This document shows positions 1 to 11,726 of a DNA stretch of 64,000 nucleotides, one piece after another (position 1 is the first letter of the stretch; every line of letters starts with the position of its first letter). Both the position numbers and the translations under genes were made by a program. The notes under the pieces were generated by a model. It saw only the letters and a list, made by a program, of their open reading frames with translations. It had not been told where the DNA came from and did not search any database. The stretch comes from Dactylis glomerata. Its lineage: Eukaryota; Streptophyta; Magnoliopsida; Poales; Poaceae. The stretch is from positions 3,129,874 through 3,193,873 of the forward strand of contig QXEO01000143.1 of assembly GCA_007115705.1 (NCBI GenBank), written 5' to 3'.

Positions 1-267
1 GAGTTCTTTATCACGGGTCGTCTTCCTTCCAAGTCGGGCAGTGCTGCCTACCGCCGTCTGCTTCGTCCGGTCTTCTCCAACATTGTCATCAACAACGTTA
101 CTGCTGCGACTACATCTGCAAATGAACGGTACATGCAATGTGTTCCTATTTCGTTATTCATCATGTTCTACGAGTACATGTTTAGTTGCTGTTTGTTTCC
201 GTTCATCTCATTGTTTAGTACATCTATTATGTTCGAGTTATATGTGGTAGTAGCTTTTTTTCGATAA
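1..267 (+). other. Open frame at the left edge, not recognised
   Basis: Frame 1 is open from base 1 for 88 codons to a TAA at 265-267. It begins in mid-reading, so it could be the 3' end of an exon or of a mobile-element gene that starts outside the window. The C-terminal half is rich in Phe, Cys, Ile and Met and looks membrane-like. I do not recognise the family, and with no upstream sequence I cannot tell whether it is real. Confidence 0.25.
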
Positions 268-1499
268 AGAGTATATATTAATATTGCGAAGATACCAATT
301 ACACCCAGCCTCTGCAATAACGCATTGCCCTAGCGGTATTACGGATGCACATAGCCAAAAAAGAAGGAAGAATTACAAAAAAGAAAAGTCCCACTATAGT
401 GTGATATATTCCTTAGAACAACTGTACTAACACCACTAAGACAGCACCAGAAGTCCAGCTTCTCCAAAAGTGACACCTTCAAGAAGGGAACAGTGCACAA
501 GCGCCGCCGTCGGCCGATCATAGATCTCAGTTTTTCACCCTGAAGAAAGTCCCCGCTCTAAAAGCAATGCCTTCAACAAGGTCACTGCCAGACACAACCA
601 ATTAAGCTCAGACCTTAGATTTTCACCCTGAAAGATAAGACTTTAGACTTCTCCTGTGCAGTCGGCCCCACTTGCATACCGCTGCTTCAAGTCACAAATC
701 ACCTAGCCAATTCCTCATCGCCACAAAACTGAAATCACTGTTGCTAGTCCATAGATCTGGCCTTCCATGACATTCTCCACCAGCACCATGGAACGAGAAA
801 TCGTGCTTCATGGTATTAACAGTCTGTAGAGCTTCGAAACACTCTCTCTGAAACCAAACGGTTAGATAAAAACATGGGTGCACACGAGCGAAAACCACCG
901 ATCCATCTATCTCCAGGCATTGGTCGCTGATGGAAGTTTGCTAGCGGAGGCTTCCGGAACACGACCGTCCAGCCAAATCGATGGAAACAAGCATCCAACT
1001 GATCTCATCTTGACGTGAGAAGGAACCCTAGGACCACCTCCATTAATTTAGCCGAGCTGTGCATCCCGATGTGACCCGCCGGTAACCTGCGGGGTCTACC
1101 TTTTTGAGCGACCAACGACCATGGCCAGTGGCACGAAAGGAGGCCGCAGCGCACGGCCAGACCACCATGTAATCCGTCTGTGCTCCTGGGCGTATAGAGG
1201 TCGAGTCGGCAACAGGGCCGAGAGCGGCTCGGCGGAGCAAGAACTCCCGATGCACCTACGAGTCCGAGCAGCCCCGCCGGGCAGAGCACGGGCGCATGTT
1301 GTCAAGAGGCGACCGAGCCCCGCGGCGTTGACCCGCCCGCACAGCAGCCGGACACGGGAGCTGCGAGGCCACGGACGCCATGGACAGGAGCACATGGTAG
1401 TAGCTAGCGTTGTCATATTTAATATTCTGAAATTAATCATGTAAATTATGCCTAATTATCCAACATCTGGTACATCGTCGATTCAGAATTAACTCTCTT
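268..1499. other. No gene recognised; unassigned flank
   Basis: This 1.2-kb stretch has only short overlapping open frames on both strands. A GC-rich block (about 1090-1400) is open in several frames at once, which is the usual effect of high GC. A CACCCTGAA motif recurs at about 537 and 625. I see no domain, no RNA gene and no element borders. It lies downstream of the UGT gene. Confidence 0.5.
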
Positions 1500-1501
1500 G
1501 T

Positions 1502-1646
1502 TCTTGGATCAATAGTGTATGGTTATGTGATGATCAGTTTAATTCTCCTATTCTCGGTGAACATGAGGTTGACAAATACGCTTTATTTATCTTGGATCAA
1601 TAGTGTATGGTTATGATCAGTTTAATTCTCCTGTTCTCGGTGAAAC
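1502..1646. repeat. Imperfect direct duplication of about 57-61 bp
   Basis: Two copies of a block beginning TCTTGGATCAATAGTGTATG lie at 1502-1562 and 1590-1646. They are separated by about 27 bp and differ by a 5-bp indel and a few substitutions. It sits about 150 bp beyond the UGT stop codon, so it may be in the 3' UTR or just downstream. Confidence 0.85.
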
Positions 1647-1799
1647 ACCGAACACCACAACGAAATCAGGTATGTATGCATGATTTCAATCTGAAGCTTG
1701 TTCCAAATTCCGCTAATTTCAGTACTCTACAAAAAAAAATGTGCTAATGCGTTCCTCGCATGTTCTCAATCCCTCGTTAGCACCCCCAAAGACTCTTCT

Positions 1800-3173
1800 C
1801 TACTTGTAACATCTGAGTTGCTGAATAAATCTGTCAATATACCTCTCATGGCACTCCGTGTCCGACACAATCTCTTGCAGCTTCTTGGCGTTGGCCGCAA
1901 ACACTCTCCTTCCTTCTTCCTCAACCGCTACAGCCCGAATAGCCATGGCGACGCCTTCTCTGTCAAACGATCCGTCGTGTTCGTTTCTCGGCACCTGGAC
2001 TCCGACCTTCCTGCGCCCCATCAGACGCGCGTTCGGCTCTTGGTCACCCATGATGGGCAGCATGACGAGAGGACGCCCGAACAGGAGCCCCTCGATGGTG
2101 GAGTTCCAGCCGCAGTGCGTCAGGAACACGGCCACGGCGTCGTGCGCGAGTATCTCCACCTGAGGAACCCACCCCGTCATCACGAGGCCATGGCCGCGCG
2201 TGCGCTCCTCGAACCCCGTGGGGAGGACGACGTCGGCATCCACGGCCACTGGCTTCCTCAGAGCCCAGAGGAAGCGCGTCCCAGCAAGCTCCAGCCCAAG
2301 GGCGAGCTCGTGCACCTCCTCGGGCCGCACCGGCACCTCGCTTCCCAGCGCGACGTACACGACCGACTTGGCCGGCTGCGCGTCGAGCCATCGCGCGGCG
2401 GCGCCGTCCTTTCCGCTGTCGCCGCGGCGGCCTCCGTCGGGCGACGGTGGCAGGAGGCCGAAGGGAACGACCGGCTTGCCGCCGAACGTCGCCGCGAGAG
2501 GGACGCTCTCGGGCTCCCACTCGACGCAGCTCCGCATGGCCACGAGATCGCACCTCTCGACCGTCGACGAGACCCGCTCGGCGATGGATGCCCCCGGAAC
2601 ACCCTGTACAGAGATCAGCTCCGTCTTCGCTGTCGCAAACCTTGTCGCCGTCGCTCCTGCCGACTGGGACGCGGCACGCTCGGACAGTCGGATGTCCAAG
2701 GCGGCGAACACGGTGGCAGCGAGCAGGACAAGCAGCGCGCATGGAACCTTGTGTTGGACTGCGGCGGCGGCGGCCCAGTGGTTGAAGTAGTCGACGATGA
2801 TCCAGTCGGGCTTCTTCCTGCCGGTCTCGGCGCACAGGGACTCCAAGAACTCGGAGAATGGCGCGGCGAGGCCGTCGGAGGCCTTAAGGTGGAGGTCGAA
2901 CTTGCCCGAGGGGACGTCGTGGGTGGACTCGGCGCCGTCGGGGAGCCCCGGGACGCGCGGGAGCGGCAGCGCCACGAGACCGACGAGCGGCGCCACGGCG
3001 GGACGCACGGGTGGGAGCCGCGCGATGTTTCGCGGCGTGGAGACGAGCGACACGCGGTGGCCCCGCGACGCCAGGCGCTCGGCGAGGTCCAGGCAGGGGA
3101 GCAGGTGGCCAAAGGCGAGCCACGGACAGATCACGATGTGCAGTTGGGAGGAGGAGCCAGTCTCGTCGTCCAT
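1800..3173 (-). CDS. UDP-glycosyltransferase, GT1 family, UGT91-like
   Basis: A 457-residue intronless family-1 glycosyltransferase, predicted to move a sugar from a UDP-sugar to a small acceptor, probably in the cytosol. The N-terminal acceptor half has the catalytic His in AFGH (His23), followed by the STPRN motif typical of UGT91/group A enzymes, and the partner Asp in the WIIVDYFNHW stretch (near residue 127). The C-terminal donor half has a full 44-residue PSPG box (residues 335-378), with Trp at its start, HCGWNS at 353-358 and Asp-Gln at its end. Length fits the family (about 450-480). The chosen ATG has a good plant context (GTCGCCATGG). GC content is very high, as in many grass single-exon UGTs, which explains the many open shadow frames here. 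Group A members often add a second sugar to glycosides, but the acceptor cannot be read from sequence. No damage is seen. Confidence 0.93.
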   Translation of the reverse strand: MDDETGSSSQLHIVICPWLAFGHLLPCLDLAERLASRGHRVSLVSTPRNIARLPPVRPAVAPLVGLVALPLPRVPGLPDGAESTHDVPSGKFDLHLKASDGLAAPFSEFLESLCAETGRKKPDWIIVDYFNHWAAAAAVQHKVPCALLVLLAATVFAALDIRLSERAASQSAGATATRFATAKTELISVQGVPGASIAERVSSTVERCDLVAMRSCVEWEPESVPLAATFGGKPVVPFGLLPPSPDGGRRGDSGKDGAAARWLDAQPAKSVVYVALGSEVPVRPEEVHELALGLELAGTRFLWALRKPVAVDADVVLPTGFEERTRGHGLVMTGWVPQVEILAHDAVAVFLTHCGWNSTIEGLLFGRPLVMLPIMGDQEPNARLMGRRKVGVQVPRNEHDGSFDREGVAMAIRAVAVEEEGRRVFAANAKKLQEIVSDTECHERYIDRFIQQLRCYK

Positions 3174-3213
3174 GGCGACACCACCGGCTCATCCGAGGAG
3201 CTTAGCTTAGGCG

Positions 3214-3222
3214 GAATATAAG
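3214..3222 (-). promoter_or_regulatory. Possible TATA box of the UGT gene
   Basis: On the minus strand the sequence reads CTTATATTC, centred about 45 bp upstream of the UGT start codon. That would leave a very short leader, so it may be chance. No stronger TATA motif stood out within 150 bp. Confidence 0.3.
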
Positions 3223-3230
3223 TGGATCCG

Positions 3231-3767
3231 CATCAAGGTCTCTATGAATAGCCACCATGCATGAATGCATGATACAGTTTTCTCTCTTCATTTACCTATC
3301 TTTTAGCCATATTTAGCCATATCGTAAAAGCACCATCTGTTGGTGCATATATGATATACACCTCTCATCCCTACGATCTCCATACATTTTTTACTCTAAT
3401 GTTGCTCAGATGAGAATTAGCTTTAGAGCTCGATCAACTCCTTAGTCGTTGGATGTTGCATAGCGATCCATGCTCGTCTTTGCTGCAACTGAAATTTTCT
3501 TGAGTTACACGATGGTTGCAACTAAATATTTCGCAATTACACGATGGTTGCACCTGAATTATTCTTCAGTTGCATACTGGTTTTAGGTGATTTTTTCTTC
3601 ATTTTATAAGATTAAATTTAGTTGCATACTAGTAGCTACAACTGAAATTTTCATTTTAGAATGTGATGACATCACGCGACCAAGATTAAAGTTCTCAGTT
3701 GAATAAGAGCTAGTCGCTCTCTAAACAAAAATGTTACTATTTGCAGTATGAAAAAATGGATCATAAC
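3231..3767. other. Intergenic, no gene; AT-rich with short GTTGCAACTGA-like motifs
   Basis: No coding signal. Between about 3480 and 3660 there are several dispersed versions of a GTTGCAACTGAAATTTT-like motif on both strands. This suggests a decayed repeat, but I could not find matching ends. Confidence 0.5.
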
Positions 3768-3769
3768 TA

Positions 3770-6700
3770 CTCCCTCCGGCGCGTTTTAGATGACGCGCTG
3801 TCAGAGCAAATGTTTTTTTGCGAAACCCCCCTCCATATTTTGATTCTTCCTATTTGAGGTCCCTGAATCGTGAAATCAAAATCGCATTCTTCTCCATCAA
3901 GAGGGAGGCCGGCCGTGCTTGAGCTCGAGCTCCCGCCGGCTCTCCCCGGCCGCCCTCCGTCGTCCCTCACGCCGCTGCCCTCCCGCCGGCCGCCCTCCTC
4001 CGTCCCTCACGCCGCTGCCCTCCCGCCGGCCTCCCTCTCGAGCTACCGCCAGCCTCCCGTTCGCATCGGAGACAAGGAAGCAGATGTCCCGCCGGCCTCC
4101 CGGTCGAGCTCCCAAAGGTCTCCCGCCGTCGATCTCGCCTTGCCAGCCTCCCGCCCTGGAGCTCCTTCCAGCCTCCGCCCTCGAGCTTGCGCCCTCCACC
4201 ACCGATCTTGCGCCTTGCCAGCCTCCCGCCCTCGAGCTCCTTCTGGCCCCCCGTCCTCGAGCTCCTTCCGGCCTCCCGCCCTCGAGCTCCTTCCGGCCTC
4301 CCGCCCTCGAGCCTGCCGCTGGCCTCGAGGTCGAGCTCCTCTGCCGCCAAGTCCATGCTGCCAAGTCCATGCACAACTCCGGTGACCAAAAACTGACCAA
4401 AAACCGGTAGCGCCGCCACCCAATTGTCGCCAACACTCCCTGCTTGAGTTCTTCTCTGAAAATAATAAGGTACAGGGAAATTTAGTTTGCAATTTCTCTG
4501 AAAAATCAATTAAATTGCTCTGAAAATTCAGTCATGCCAATATCGTGATCACTGTACACAGATCAGCAATTCATTTATCAAAATCACAGCTGGGAGTGAA
4601 TCTAATTCATTAAGCAAAATCAACACTTGATCATTCTCCCTAGTTTCATTTAGAAAATGTCAACATGCCATTCAAGTTCTGAATTATCAGAGATGCTAAT
4701 CCCAGGAGATGACAGTTCAGGATAAACCTCAAGTATGAATATAGACAAATAAAACAATGAAAGTATGATGCAAATAAAGTGAACGAGAAATAACAATTAC
4801 AGCCATTTTTAATGATGAAACTGAAAATACTTGGTTGTCAGAAGAGATGTAGATATATTCAGTATTCATCTGTATGTGCCAGTACTGCAACATGGTTACA
4901 TGAAGGGTCTAGGAAGATATCACTGGACACAGGAAATTAGAAGTTCCATGCTGAATCAGCACAGAGAGAATCAATTGAGTGCTCTGAGAGCAGTCGAAAG
5001 CATTTAGACCACACAGACTAAGTTAAGACTACACTTTCGCATATACAGAGAAGCAGCATCAGCTCATCTCAGAAATATATTGAAAAGCATGGAAGACAAG
5101 ACCAAATCATCTCAGAAATGTTCATTGGTACATATACATATGCAGAAAGCTGTGGGTGAAGTGAGACATACCTCATCTCAGAAAACTGTTGCATAGGAGC
5201 CAGAACTAAAGTCTGTTATTTTCATCTCTGTTGTTTTGGCACGTACAGTGAGATCATTTTCAAGTGAGTCAACAAATCTGGCAGAAATATAATATCATAT
5301 GAGCTAAAAGCCTAAAACTTAAACAATAAATAGGGAACGTCATTGAAATGAAGGCACTAAGCTGCATTCCTGTTACCTAGAAACTGCAGGTGTGTAGTGC
5401 TGACGCAGCGTGTCTATTTCCCACAAAGAACTACCTGTAGTGCATAATCAAAGATGATTACATGAACTGCAAAGGAATTGTAAACAAGAACTACACACAA
5501 AGAATAGCATGTGTTATGTGTCCATGAAGATGCAATCGCTTGCGTCTTGACTAAGATATGTGTTTGTCCAAGGTTCATACTTGTATTATGCTAAAGTTAC
5601 CAGTTCATCCCTTAGCTGCATATTGGGCTTGTTTAGTGCATTATCTATTTATCTTTTGACAAGGTTAGAAGTACCAAATTCTAGTTGATGATTTAATTTT
5701 TCCTATACTTCTCACTTTGTATCCTCATTATTATGTTCGCAGAATATTATTTGTCAATGTCACTGACCTGCACTGCAACTTGTGTCATGTGCTAACATAT
5801 CCAACTTGTGTCATTGACAACCAGTTCAATGTTCTAATTTTTCCTATACTTCTCATTTTGTATCCTCACTAACAAATTCCAAATGCTTGGCTCATAGGAT
5901 CATAGAAAATGATAAAAGTACAAGAGAAAATGATGACACGGAATTCCTAAAGGCAGTTGCAGGGATTGATCTAGTTACTGTACTTACCATAGTGTACCCC
6001 CTAGTTACATGTAAATTGGGCCTATAAAAGTTAATTGACATAGTGCTATGGGAGAAGTTTCTGTCATGCGATCTAATTCTATATGAAGCAACATGCTTGT
6101 ATATAACCTAAATATCAGAGAGAACACAAAGTATGAAACTTGTACTGAAACATAAATGTAAGATCTTGGATATTATTCCCTACTAAGAATATACTCATTC
6201 AGTGCCACTATTTGATGGAAAATGATTCACAGCTTGTAGTTTACTCATCATCTTAACAAGCAACACTTTCTGCACAGTTTCTAAAAAATCATGCCTACAT
6301 GTTAAACGTTTGAGAACAAGCAGATTGCTGCTGCAACCGAAACCAGAGAAGGATATATATGCATGCATGCGTCCAGGGACATTGATGTGCTAACTGCTAA
6401 GCTCCAAACTGTATATATATATGCTGCATTTGTGTGCTAATGCTGAAAAATATACAAGTAGAGCCCAACAACATTTACCAGCTGATAAATCTGTATTATG
6501 GAGACCATGTCCATATGTACCTGAATGGAGGGTTGCAACATGATGTGTTTGAGATCTACAAATTATATCAGTCATATCTTTAAGTTAGTCTAGATCCAGA
6601 ATATGTGTTTGTACAGTAGATGTGTTTGAGATTTTGAACTGCAGTGGATGTATTTGACATATTCTGCTATCAGATTGCACAAACAATAGGATGACATTAC

Positions 6701-7570
6701 AAGACGTCACAATGAACCAGTATGTAATCAAATGAACCATTAGCTCGGAAAACAGTAGTGTTAAAGCCACTGGTAGGAAAAGAAAATAAGGAATGAATGA
6801 AGAACAATTTGTAGGAATACCAAATTATTTGAGGCATAAATACCAAATTCAGATCCCACCGCGGGATATAACTCTCGAGGGTAGCAGTGCATATGAGTAA
6901 GAGGAGTTCACCCTGAACGCGACCATCTTCACCGGAGTTGCTGAGACCGTTGGGCCGAGGATGCCGAACAGATCAGGCGGCCTTGCAGAGTCCCCTGGAT
7001 GGCAGCCGACAGCAGCAGCAGGCCGGAGCGCTGCCTGGAGGCTTCAGTTCGGGGCAAGACGTGTCCTTTGCTCCAACAGCAACAGCAGCTCCCCGTCGGC
7101 GACGGTACCGGTGCGCACGGCCTTGGCAGCAGCAAGCCGGAGCGGTGGCTGGCGACAGCAGCAGCATGTGGTGGCTGCCGACAGCAGCAGTAGCAAGACG
7201 ACGCCCATCCGGTCACCACCACTGCAGGTCCAGCAGCGCCGCTGCCTGTCCGCCGCCGGAGGGGAGAAAATCGAATCTTCAACTCGAGGTGGAAGAGAAT
7301 GATGCGCGAGAGGAAGATGCAGGCAGCAACGACATGTGCGAGGAAGACGGAGGCAAAAGCGCAGCTCGGGGAATCAAAGGCGGCGGCGGCGTGGGGGAGG
7401 GGGGACGGGGTGGAGCAACGCGGGCGGCGTCGGGATTGGGGAGCAGTGACGAAGAGAGCGATGCTCGGTGGGGAGGAGCGAGGAAGACGAGGACCGAAAA
7501 CTGGTCGGGAATTGAGCGAGGATTTGTTTGCAAATTGACCGATGCGTCATCTATTTCGTGCCGGAGGGAG
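3770..7570. mobile_element. 3.8-kb non-autonomous Stowaway/mariner-type (DTT) element
   Basis: The ends are imperfect terminal inverted repeats of about 27 bp. The left begins CTCCCTCCGGCGCGTTTTAG, the right (reversed) begins CTCCCTCCGGCACGAAATAG, and both continue ATGACGC. TA dinucleotides flank both sides (3768-3769 and 7571-7572), as expected for the Tc1/mariner superfamily. At 3801 bp it is far larger than a typical Stowaway MITE (about 80-350 bp), yet I find no DDD/DDE transposase on either strand. GC-rich blocks lie near both ends (3897-4430 and 6930-7540); the 2.5-kb centre is AT-rich without open frames. It could be a deletion derivative of an autonomous mariner-like element or an element that captured host DNA. 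Confidence 0.75.
4145..4330. repeat. GC-rich minisatellite of about 26-bp units inside the DTT element
   Basis: A unit close to CTCGAGCTCCTTCCGGCCTC plus CCGCCC recurs about four times in tandem, with looser versions on both sides. It keeps several frames open for 150-180 codons, so the long open frames here (Ser/Pro/Arg-rich) are probably by-products of the repeat. Confidence 0.75.
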
Positions 7571-7572
7571 TA

Positions 7573-8026
7573 CAAGATTTTAGTTATGGCGTATCTATAG
7601 GCATTTGTAACTCTCGGCGAAGGTATCCCTGGTAGCGTATTTAGACTTTCTTGTAGATCTGACTACTAAAATTGAAATATCTTTTAATCAATATGATATG
7701 TTTACATGATTGTGTTCCTCGTAGCGAGCTCTTAAGAGTATATCCCATGTCGATATGTTGCGGTGAAATTTCTTTACGTCTTTTGCACTGCCCGAGTTGC
7801 ATCCACATATTGTCATTCACATAATTGCATTCACTCCCAAGACGCCTGAGAGCACAACAAGGTTACCGAGGTAAATGTAAAGCTCTTCACTCTTCAGGGT
7901 CTCATTTTTCTTTATAGCAAACAAATACATCTTGTTCTTGAACACTGCAAGGTTGTATGACACTATGCTTGAATATCTGCAGGCAATTGCTCAGAAGTAT
8001 CCCAAACACCCTTGGTGGTATCTTTG
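7573..8026. other. No gene recognised between two mobile elements
   Basis: A 450-bp stretch between the DTT element and the 3' end of the LINE. There are short open frames only, and no motif I recognise. Confidence 0.5.
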
Positions 8027-8685
8027 TTTTTTTGAACAAGTGAGGTCGGGGGCACCAATTTCATTCATCAGCTCAACAGCAATGTACAGCAAGGATTACA
8101 AATCCTGTCCACTCAGCATTCTGAAGAAATGAGATGGCAGGACAAAAAGAAGAAGCATGAGCTGAAGAAGAGCAACATAAGATAGGTGCATCTAGAGAAG
8201 TTCTAAGCACCTGATGAGCACAACTGTGAGCAATATCATTGATCTCCCTTCTAATATGGAACACCTGAGCCTGTAATTTTGAGGTTGAGCTGAGAATCCT
8301 GACTAGAATGTCCCTGGCGTTCCAGTGCATGTGATTAGAATCTAATTTCCTGCTTGCAACCGCCATGGCGAGGGCCTTGTTGTCAGTTCATAGAGTGTGT
8401 CTGTATCTGAAGCTTACCGGCAATATGAAGGCCAAGCAACATTGCACTCGCTTCGGCTTGCAGAACTGATGATGTTTGGGGCATGGAAGCTTGCACCATT
8501 ATGTTGAAATTGAGTCCAGCGCTGGTGAATTGGATAAGAACTCCAATGCCTGAAGCTTGTAAACCTGCATTTCCTGGGATTTTATTCTTTTCCATAAGGC
8601 GTCCGAGAAGATTTTTGGTCCTGTGATGTTCATGTGGGATGCAATGGTTTCTCCTTGCTTCTGAGTGCCTTGCCTTTGCCGTACT

Positions 8686-8807
8686 TGTGCAGGCCTTGGT
8701 ATTACCTGTAAAAGATTATCAGAGGGATCAAGTAGTTCTAAATTTTTGTGCAGGCCTTGGTATTACCTGTAAAATATTATCAGAGGGATCAAGTAGTTCC
8801 AAATTTT
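8686..8807. repeat. Tandem duplication, two 61-bp copies
   Basis: Copies start at 8686 and 8747, each beginning TGTGCAGGCCTTGGTATTAC and differing by only two substitutions (AAGATT/AATATT and TTCTAA/TTCCAA). It lies in the deleted RT part of the LINE, right beside the nested LINE tail at 8824. Confidence 0.9.
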
Positions 8808-8823
8808 TGTGCAGGCCTGAACA

Positions 8824-8979
8824 ATATTTTTGAGCTGAAAACTGTAGGAGAGGCCCCGACAGTAAATTTTACTAAAAGAGAAAACATATGTACAAGAAGA
8901 AAAGGGATGTACAAGCGGGGCTTAGCCCAGGGAGTAGCCCAACCAAGAAAACCTACAAAGCGTCTAGCCAGATGATAAG
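8824..8979 (-). mobile_element. 156-bp 5'-truncated LINE 3' tail with 13-bp target duplication
   Basis: It is flanked on both sides by GCAGGCCTGAACA (8811-8823 and 8980-8992). On the minus strand it ends in a short A-rich tail (CTCAAAAATAT) after a GGGGCCTCTCCTACAGTTTTC stretch like other plant LINE 3' ends. The exact 13-bp duplication and the A-rich end indicate target-primed reverse transcription. A SINE is the alternative, but I see no Pol III boxes. Confidence 0.75.
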
Positions 8980-9638
8980 GCAGGCCTGAACATATAGACG
9001 TCATCTCCAATCCAAGTCCAAGTTGCTAGGTAGAACTCTACATTGAAACCATCAGGTCCTGGAGAAGCATTCCTTTTCATTTACGTAAGCATCTCCAAAG
9101 CTCCTGTTTATCTGGTATAGTGTAGGTACAATCTTGAGAAGAAGTGGGCACTTGAGTATGCAAGTACGGCCTGCCATGGTTAGTATTATCGGAGGCAAAG
9201 ATATGTCTGAAATAATTTACAAACGTGTTGCTAATCTTGTCAGGCATGAACTGAATGATATCATTTCCATCTTTTACCAAACGACTTGTGAAAATAAGAA
9301 GTGTTCCTGTCTCCATCTTTTATCCAGTTTTTCTTCGCCCTTTGAGCATAGAAAACAGCAAGTTTGGTCATATTTTGCTCATACCTTGTTACCAGATCAG
9401 TCTCGAGTGCTTGATCTTGCTGCTGGAGTTGGCTGGAGTTGGCTGGAGTTGGATTTGTTTGATCTTTTGTTCCAGCTCATTTAACTCATCTTGCAAAGGC
9501 TTCTTCTTTCTGCACCAAATTTTTTAGAGCTCCTGCAAGATGATTAGTTCTAGCCGAGAAACTTTTGTTTACACTTTTTGCCCAAGTGTTTCTTGCATGA
9601 GTTTGAAAATCATTTTCCTTCAGCCACCAATTTTCAAA

Positions 9639-10301
9639 TTAGAAGGAACGCTTGATTTTACGAGCAGGACCATCCGTTGAAAGCAAAAGTGGAGCATGGT
9701 CACTAAGAGAATGAATTAGCGGATTGTTGTAAACATTTGAGTTTGGAAAAACATCACACCAATCAGCATTAACCAAGCAACGGTCAAGTCTTTCATAAAT
9801 AGGCTTAGAGGAAAAGTGTCTATTCGTCCAAGGGTAAGCAGGTCCACTAAAACCTAAATCAAATAAACCACATTGCTTGACTATTAAGCGAAAAGCATTC
9901 ATACGAGAACGATTAACATTCGGGGTATTTTTATCCATATCAAACAAAATTTCATTCATATCACCGATACACATAATTGGCATACTATTGTCGTACACAA
10001 AAGATGCCACTTGATCCCAAATGTGAGTAGTGGAGCGGTGATAGGGATCGCCATAGATACAAACAAGGCCAAACTGCTGGTTACTACTACTATTAACAAC
10101 CGTAGCTAAGATAACATGGAAGTTAAAACTATGTATAGAAACTTGCACTTCATCACTCCACATCAGCCATAGCCCTTCCAAGCGTCTTCGAGAAGGCACT
10201 ACAATACTATCAGACATATTAAACCTGGTGACAAGATCAGCAGGAGTAATTTTTGAGGATTTGACTTCAGAAATGAAAGTTACCTGTGGTTTTGTTGCAT
10301 G
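9639..10301 (-). pseudogene. LINE endonuclease domain (main part)
   Basis: An open stretch on the minus strand carries the second half of an apurinic-like endonuclease domain. Visible motifs are the Gly-Asp-Met-Asn-Glu region, the PYPWTNRH-like region, and the Ser-Asp-His-Ala-Pro-Leu C-terminal motif with the catalytic His. The N-terminal part lies beyond the LTR element, at 11865-11950. Confidence 0.85.
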
Positions 10302-10438
10302 TGTTAAGGAGTATTAGTATTGATCTAGGTCTCTAGGAATCCGTATTTGTCTAGAGTTATTATCTTTATACTCCAAGTCAGATGTACTATATATTATGGC
10401 CTTTGGTCCTAATAATACAAGTTGATATTTGTCTAACA
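10302..10438 (+). repeat. 5' LTR of copia-like element
   Basis: 137 bp, TGTTAAGG...CTAACA. It matches the copy at 11727-11864. Confidence 0.92.
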
Positions 10439-10455
10439 TGGTATTAAGAGCCCAG
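10439..10455 (+). promoter_or_regulatory. Primer binding site (tRNA-iMet type)
   Basis: TGGTATTAAGAGCCCAG directly follows the 5' LTR. It resembles the usual TGGTATCAGAGCC with internal changes. Confidence 0.75.
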
Positions 10456-11386
10456 GTTTAGATTTCCGCACGTTCACAACTTCCGTGCTGCAAGTTTCCG
10501 ATCAGATTGATTTTTTCGTCTATCTCGTGCACCATGGCTGCGTTCTCTGCTGCTCATGATTCTCCTCGTCGCTCCTAGCGACTGCTCTGCCGTGATGCTG
10601 CCGATTTGCTCGGCTGGTTCGAGATCGCTCGTCCGCACTATGGATTTCGATCGAGTGTTGAATTCGATGGAATCGATCTCCTTTGCTGCTCCACTTGAGA
10701 TCGAGATTGCCGCCGGCCCGTCCAGGTCTCCGAGTAGATCTTTGCATTGTCGTTTGCCGCCACCCGGGCGTCCTCCAGATCGCGGCCGCCCTCCAGATCG
10801 ATTGCCTACGACTGTTCTCCAGGAAGTCACCTACAAAGCAGTCAACGTCACAGCTGCGTGCGGTCTGCATGTTGGGCTGGTTTTTTTTTTTGGCTGTTTT
10901 GCTAGTACATGGGCTGCTGGGCTGACTGCGTTCCGCCGCTGCTGGTCAAAAAAGTGTCATGTTGTCGTGTCGTCCACCATCTCTTTCTTCACTTTTCGGT
11001 GATTTTTTTTATGGTGTTCGCTACGACTCTATCTTGTCTATATGTCTTTTATTTCCGCTGCGTCCACCAAGTCCGCTATTTTTTTGTGTCTCTTATATCA
11101 TGTGAGTCCACTATATCTTCATTATTAGCTTGTTTCTTCAGCCCTGGTCCTTTATGGATTTCCGTGACTTGTTTTGCATTGTCGATCTACGCCCATTAAT
11201 CTTGTCGTCTAGCTTCTTTTGCCGACGATTCTCCTTAGGCTATGATTTTTCTGCGCAATGCTTGATTCTCTTGACGTGCCATCTTTTGACAGCTCATCTT
11301 CTTCTTATGGGTCTGTCTTTATCTGATGCGCCGTCTGTTGCATTGTCATTGATATACGCACATTCTTTTGCCCTTAGCCCTTGGTG

Positions 11387-11465
11387 TCCACGTATAGGCC
11401 TCTTGAGCCATACCTCTGAGTCGCCGGTCCACGTATAGGCCTCTTGAGCCATACCTCTGAGTGCA
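11387..11465 (+). repeat. Tandem duplication of about 41 bp in the copia-like interior
   Basis: A block starting GTCCACGTATAGGCCTCTTG and ending in CTCTGAGT occurs twice back to back. Both copies look identical over about 37 bp. Confidence 0.85.
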
Positions 11466-11726
11466 CATGTTGACTTATCTTCCCATCGCATGTGAGGGGG
11501 GTTGTTCCCGTGCTATGATCTTTTGTGACATGCTGTTCTTTTTCTGGTCGTCTTCTGGCTTGTGTCGATCTCTTCTTCGATCGATTGTGGCTTGACTCTA
11601 CAGGTTTTGAAGACTCTTCATGCTATGACGACACTCAAGATGCGGATTTTGGATTATCATTTTTTTTTGTAGTTTTGCCTTTCTTCAAATACAATGCTAT
11701 TGCATACGCTTTGCATTTGAGGGGGG

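Noticed and set aside
1698..3221. 507-codon plus-strand frame and several others overlapping the UGT gene
   Set aside because: The minus-strand UGT has all family motifs; the other frames are shadows kept open by very high GC.
3870..4509. Overlapping 150-180-codon frames on both strands
   Set aside because: They come from a GC-rich minisatellite; translations are low-complexity and differ completely by frame.
6929..7600. 220-codon Gly/Arg/Gln-rich frame
   Set aside because: CAG/GGC repeats keep several frames open; no domain, and it lies inside the DTT element.
10556..11002. 148-codon frame in the copia-like element
   Set aside because: No gag or protease motif; competing frames of similar length overlap it.
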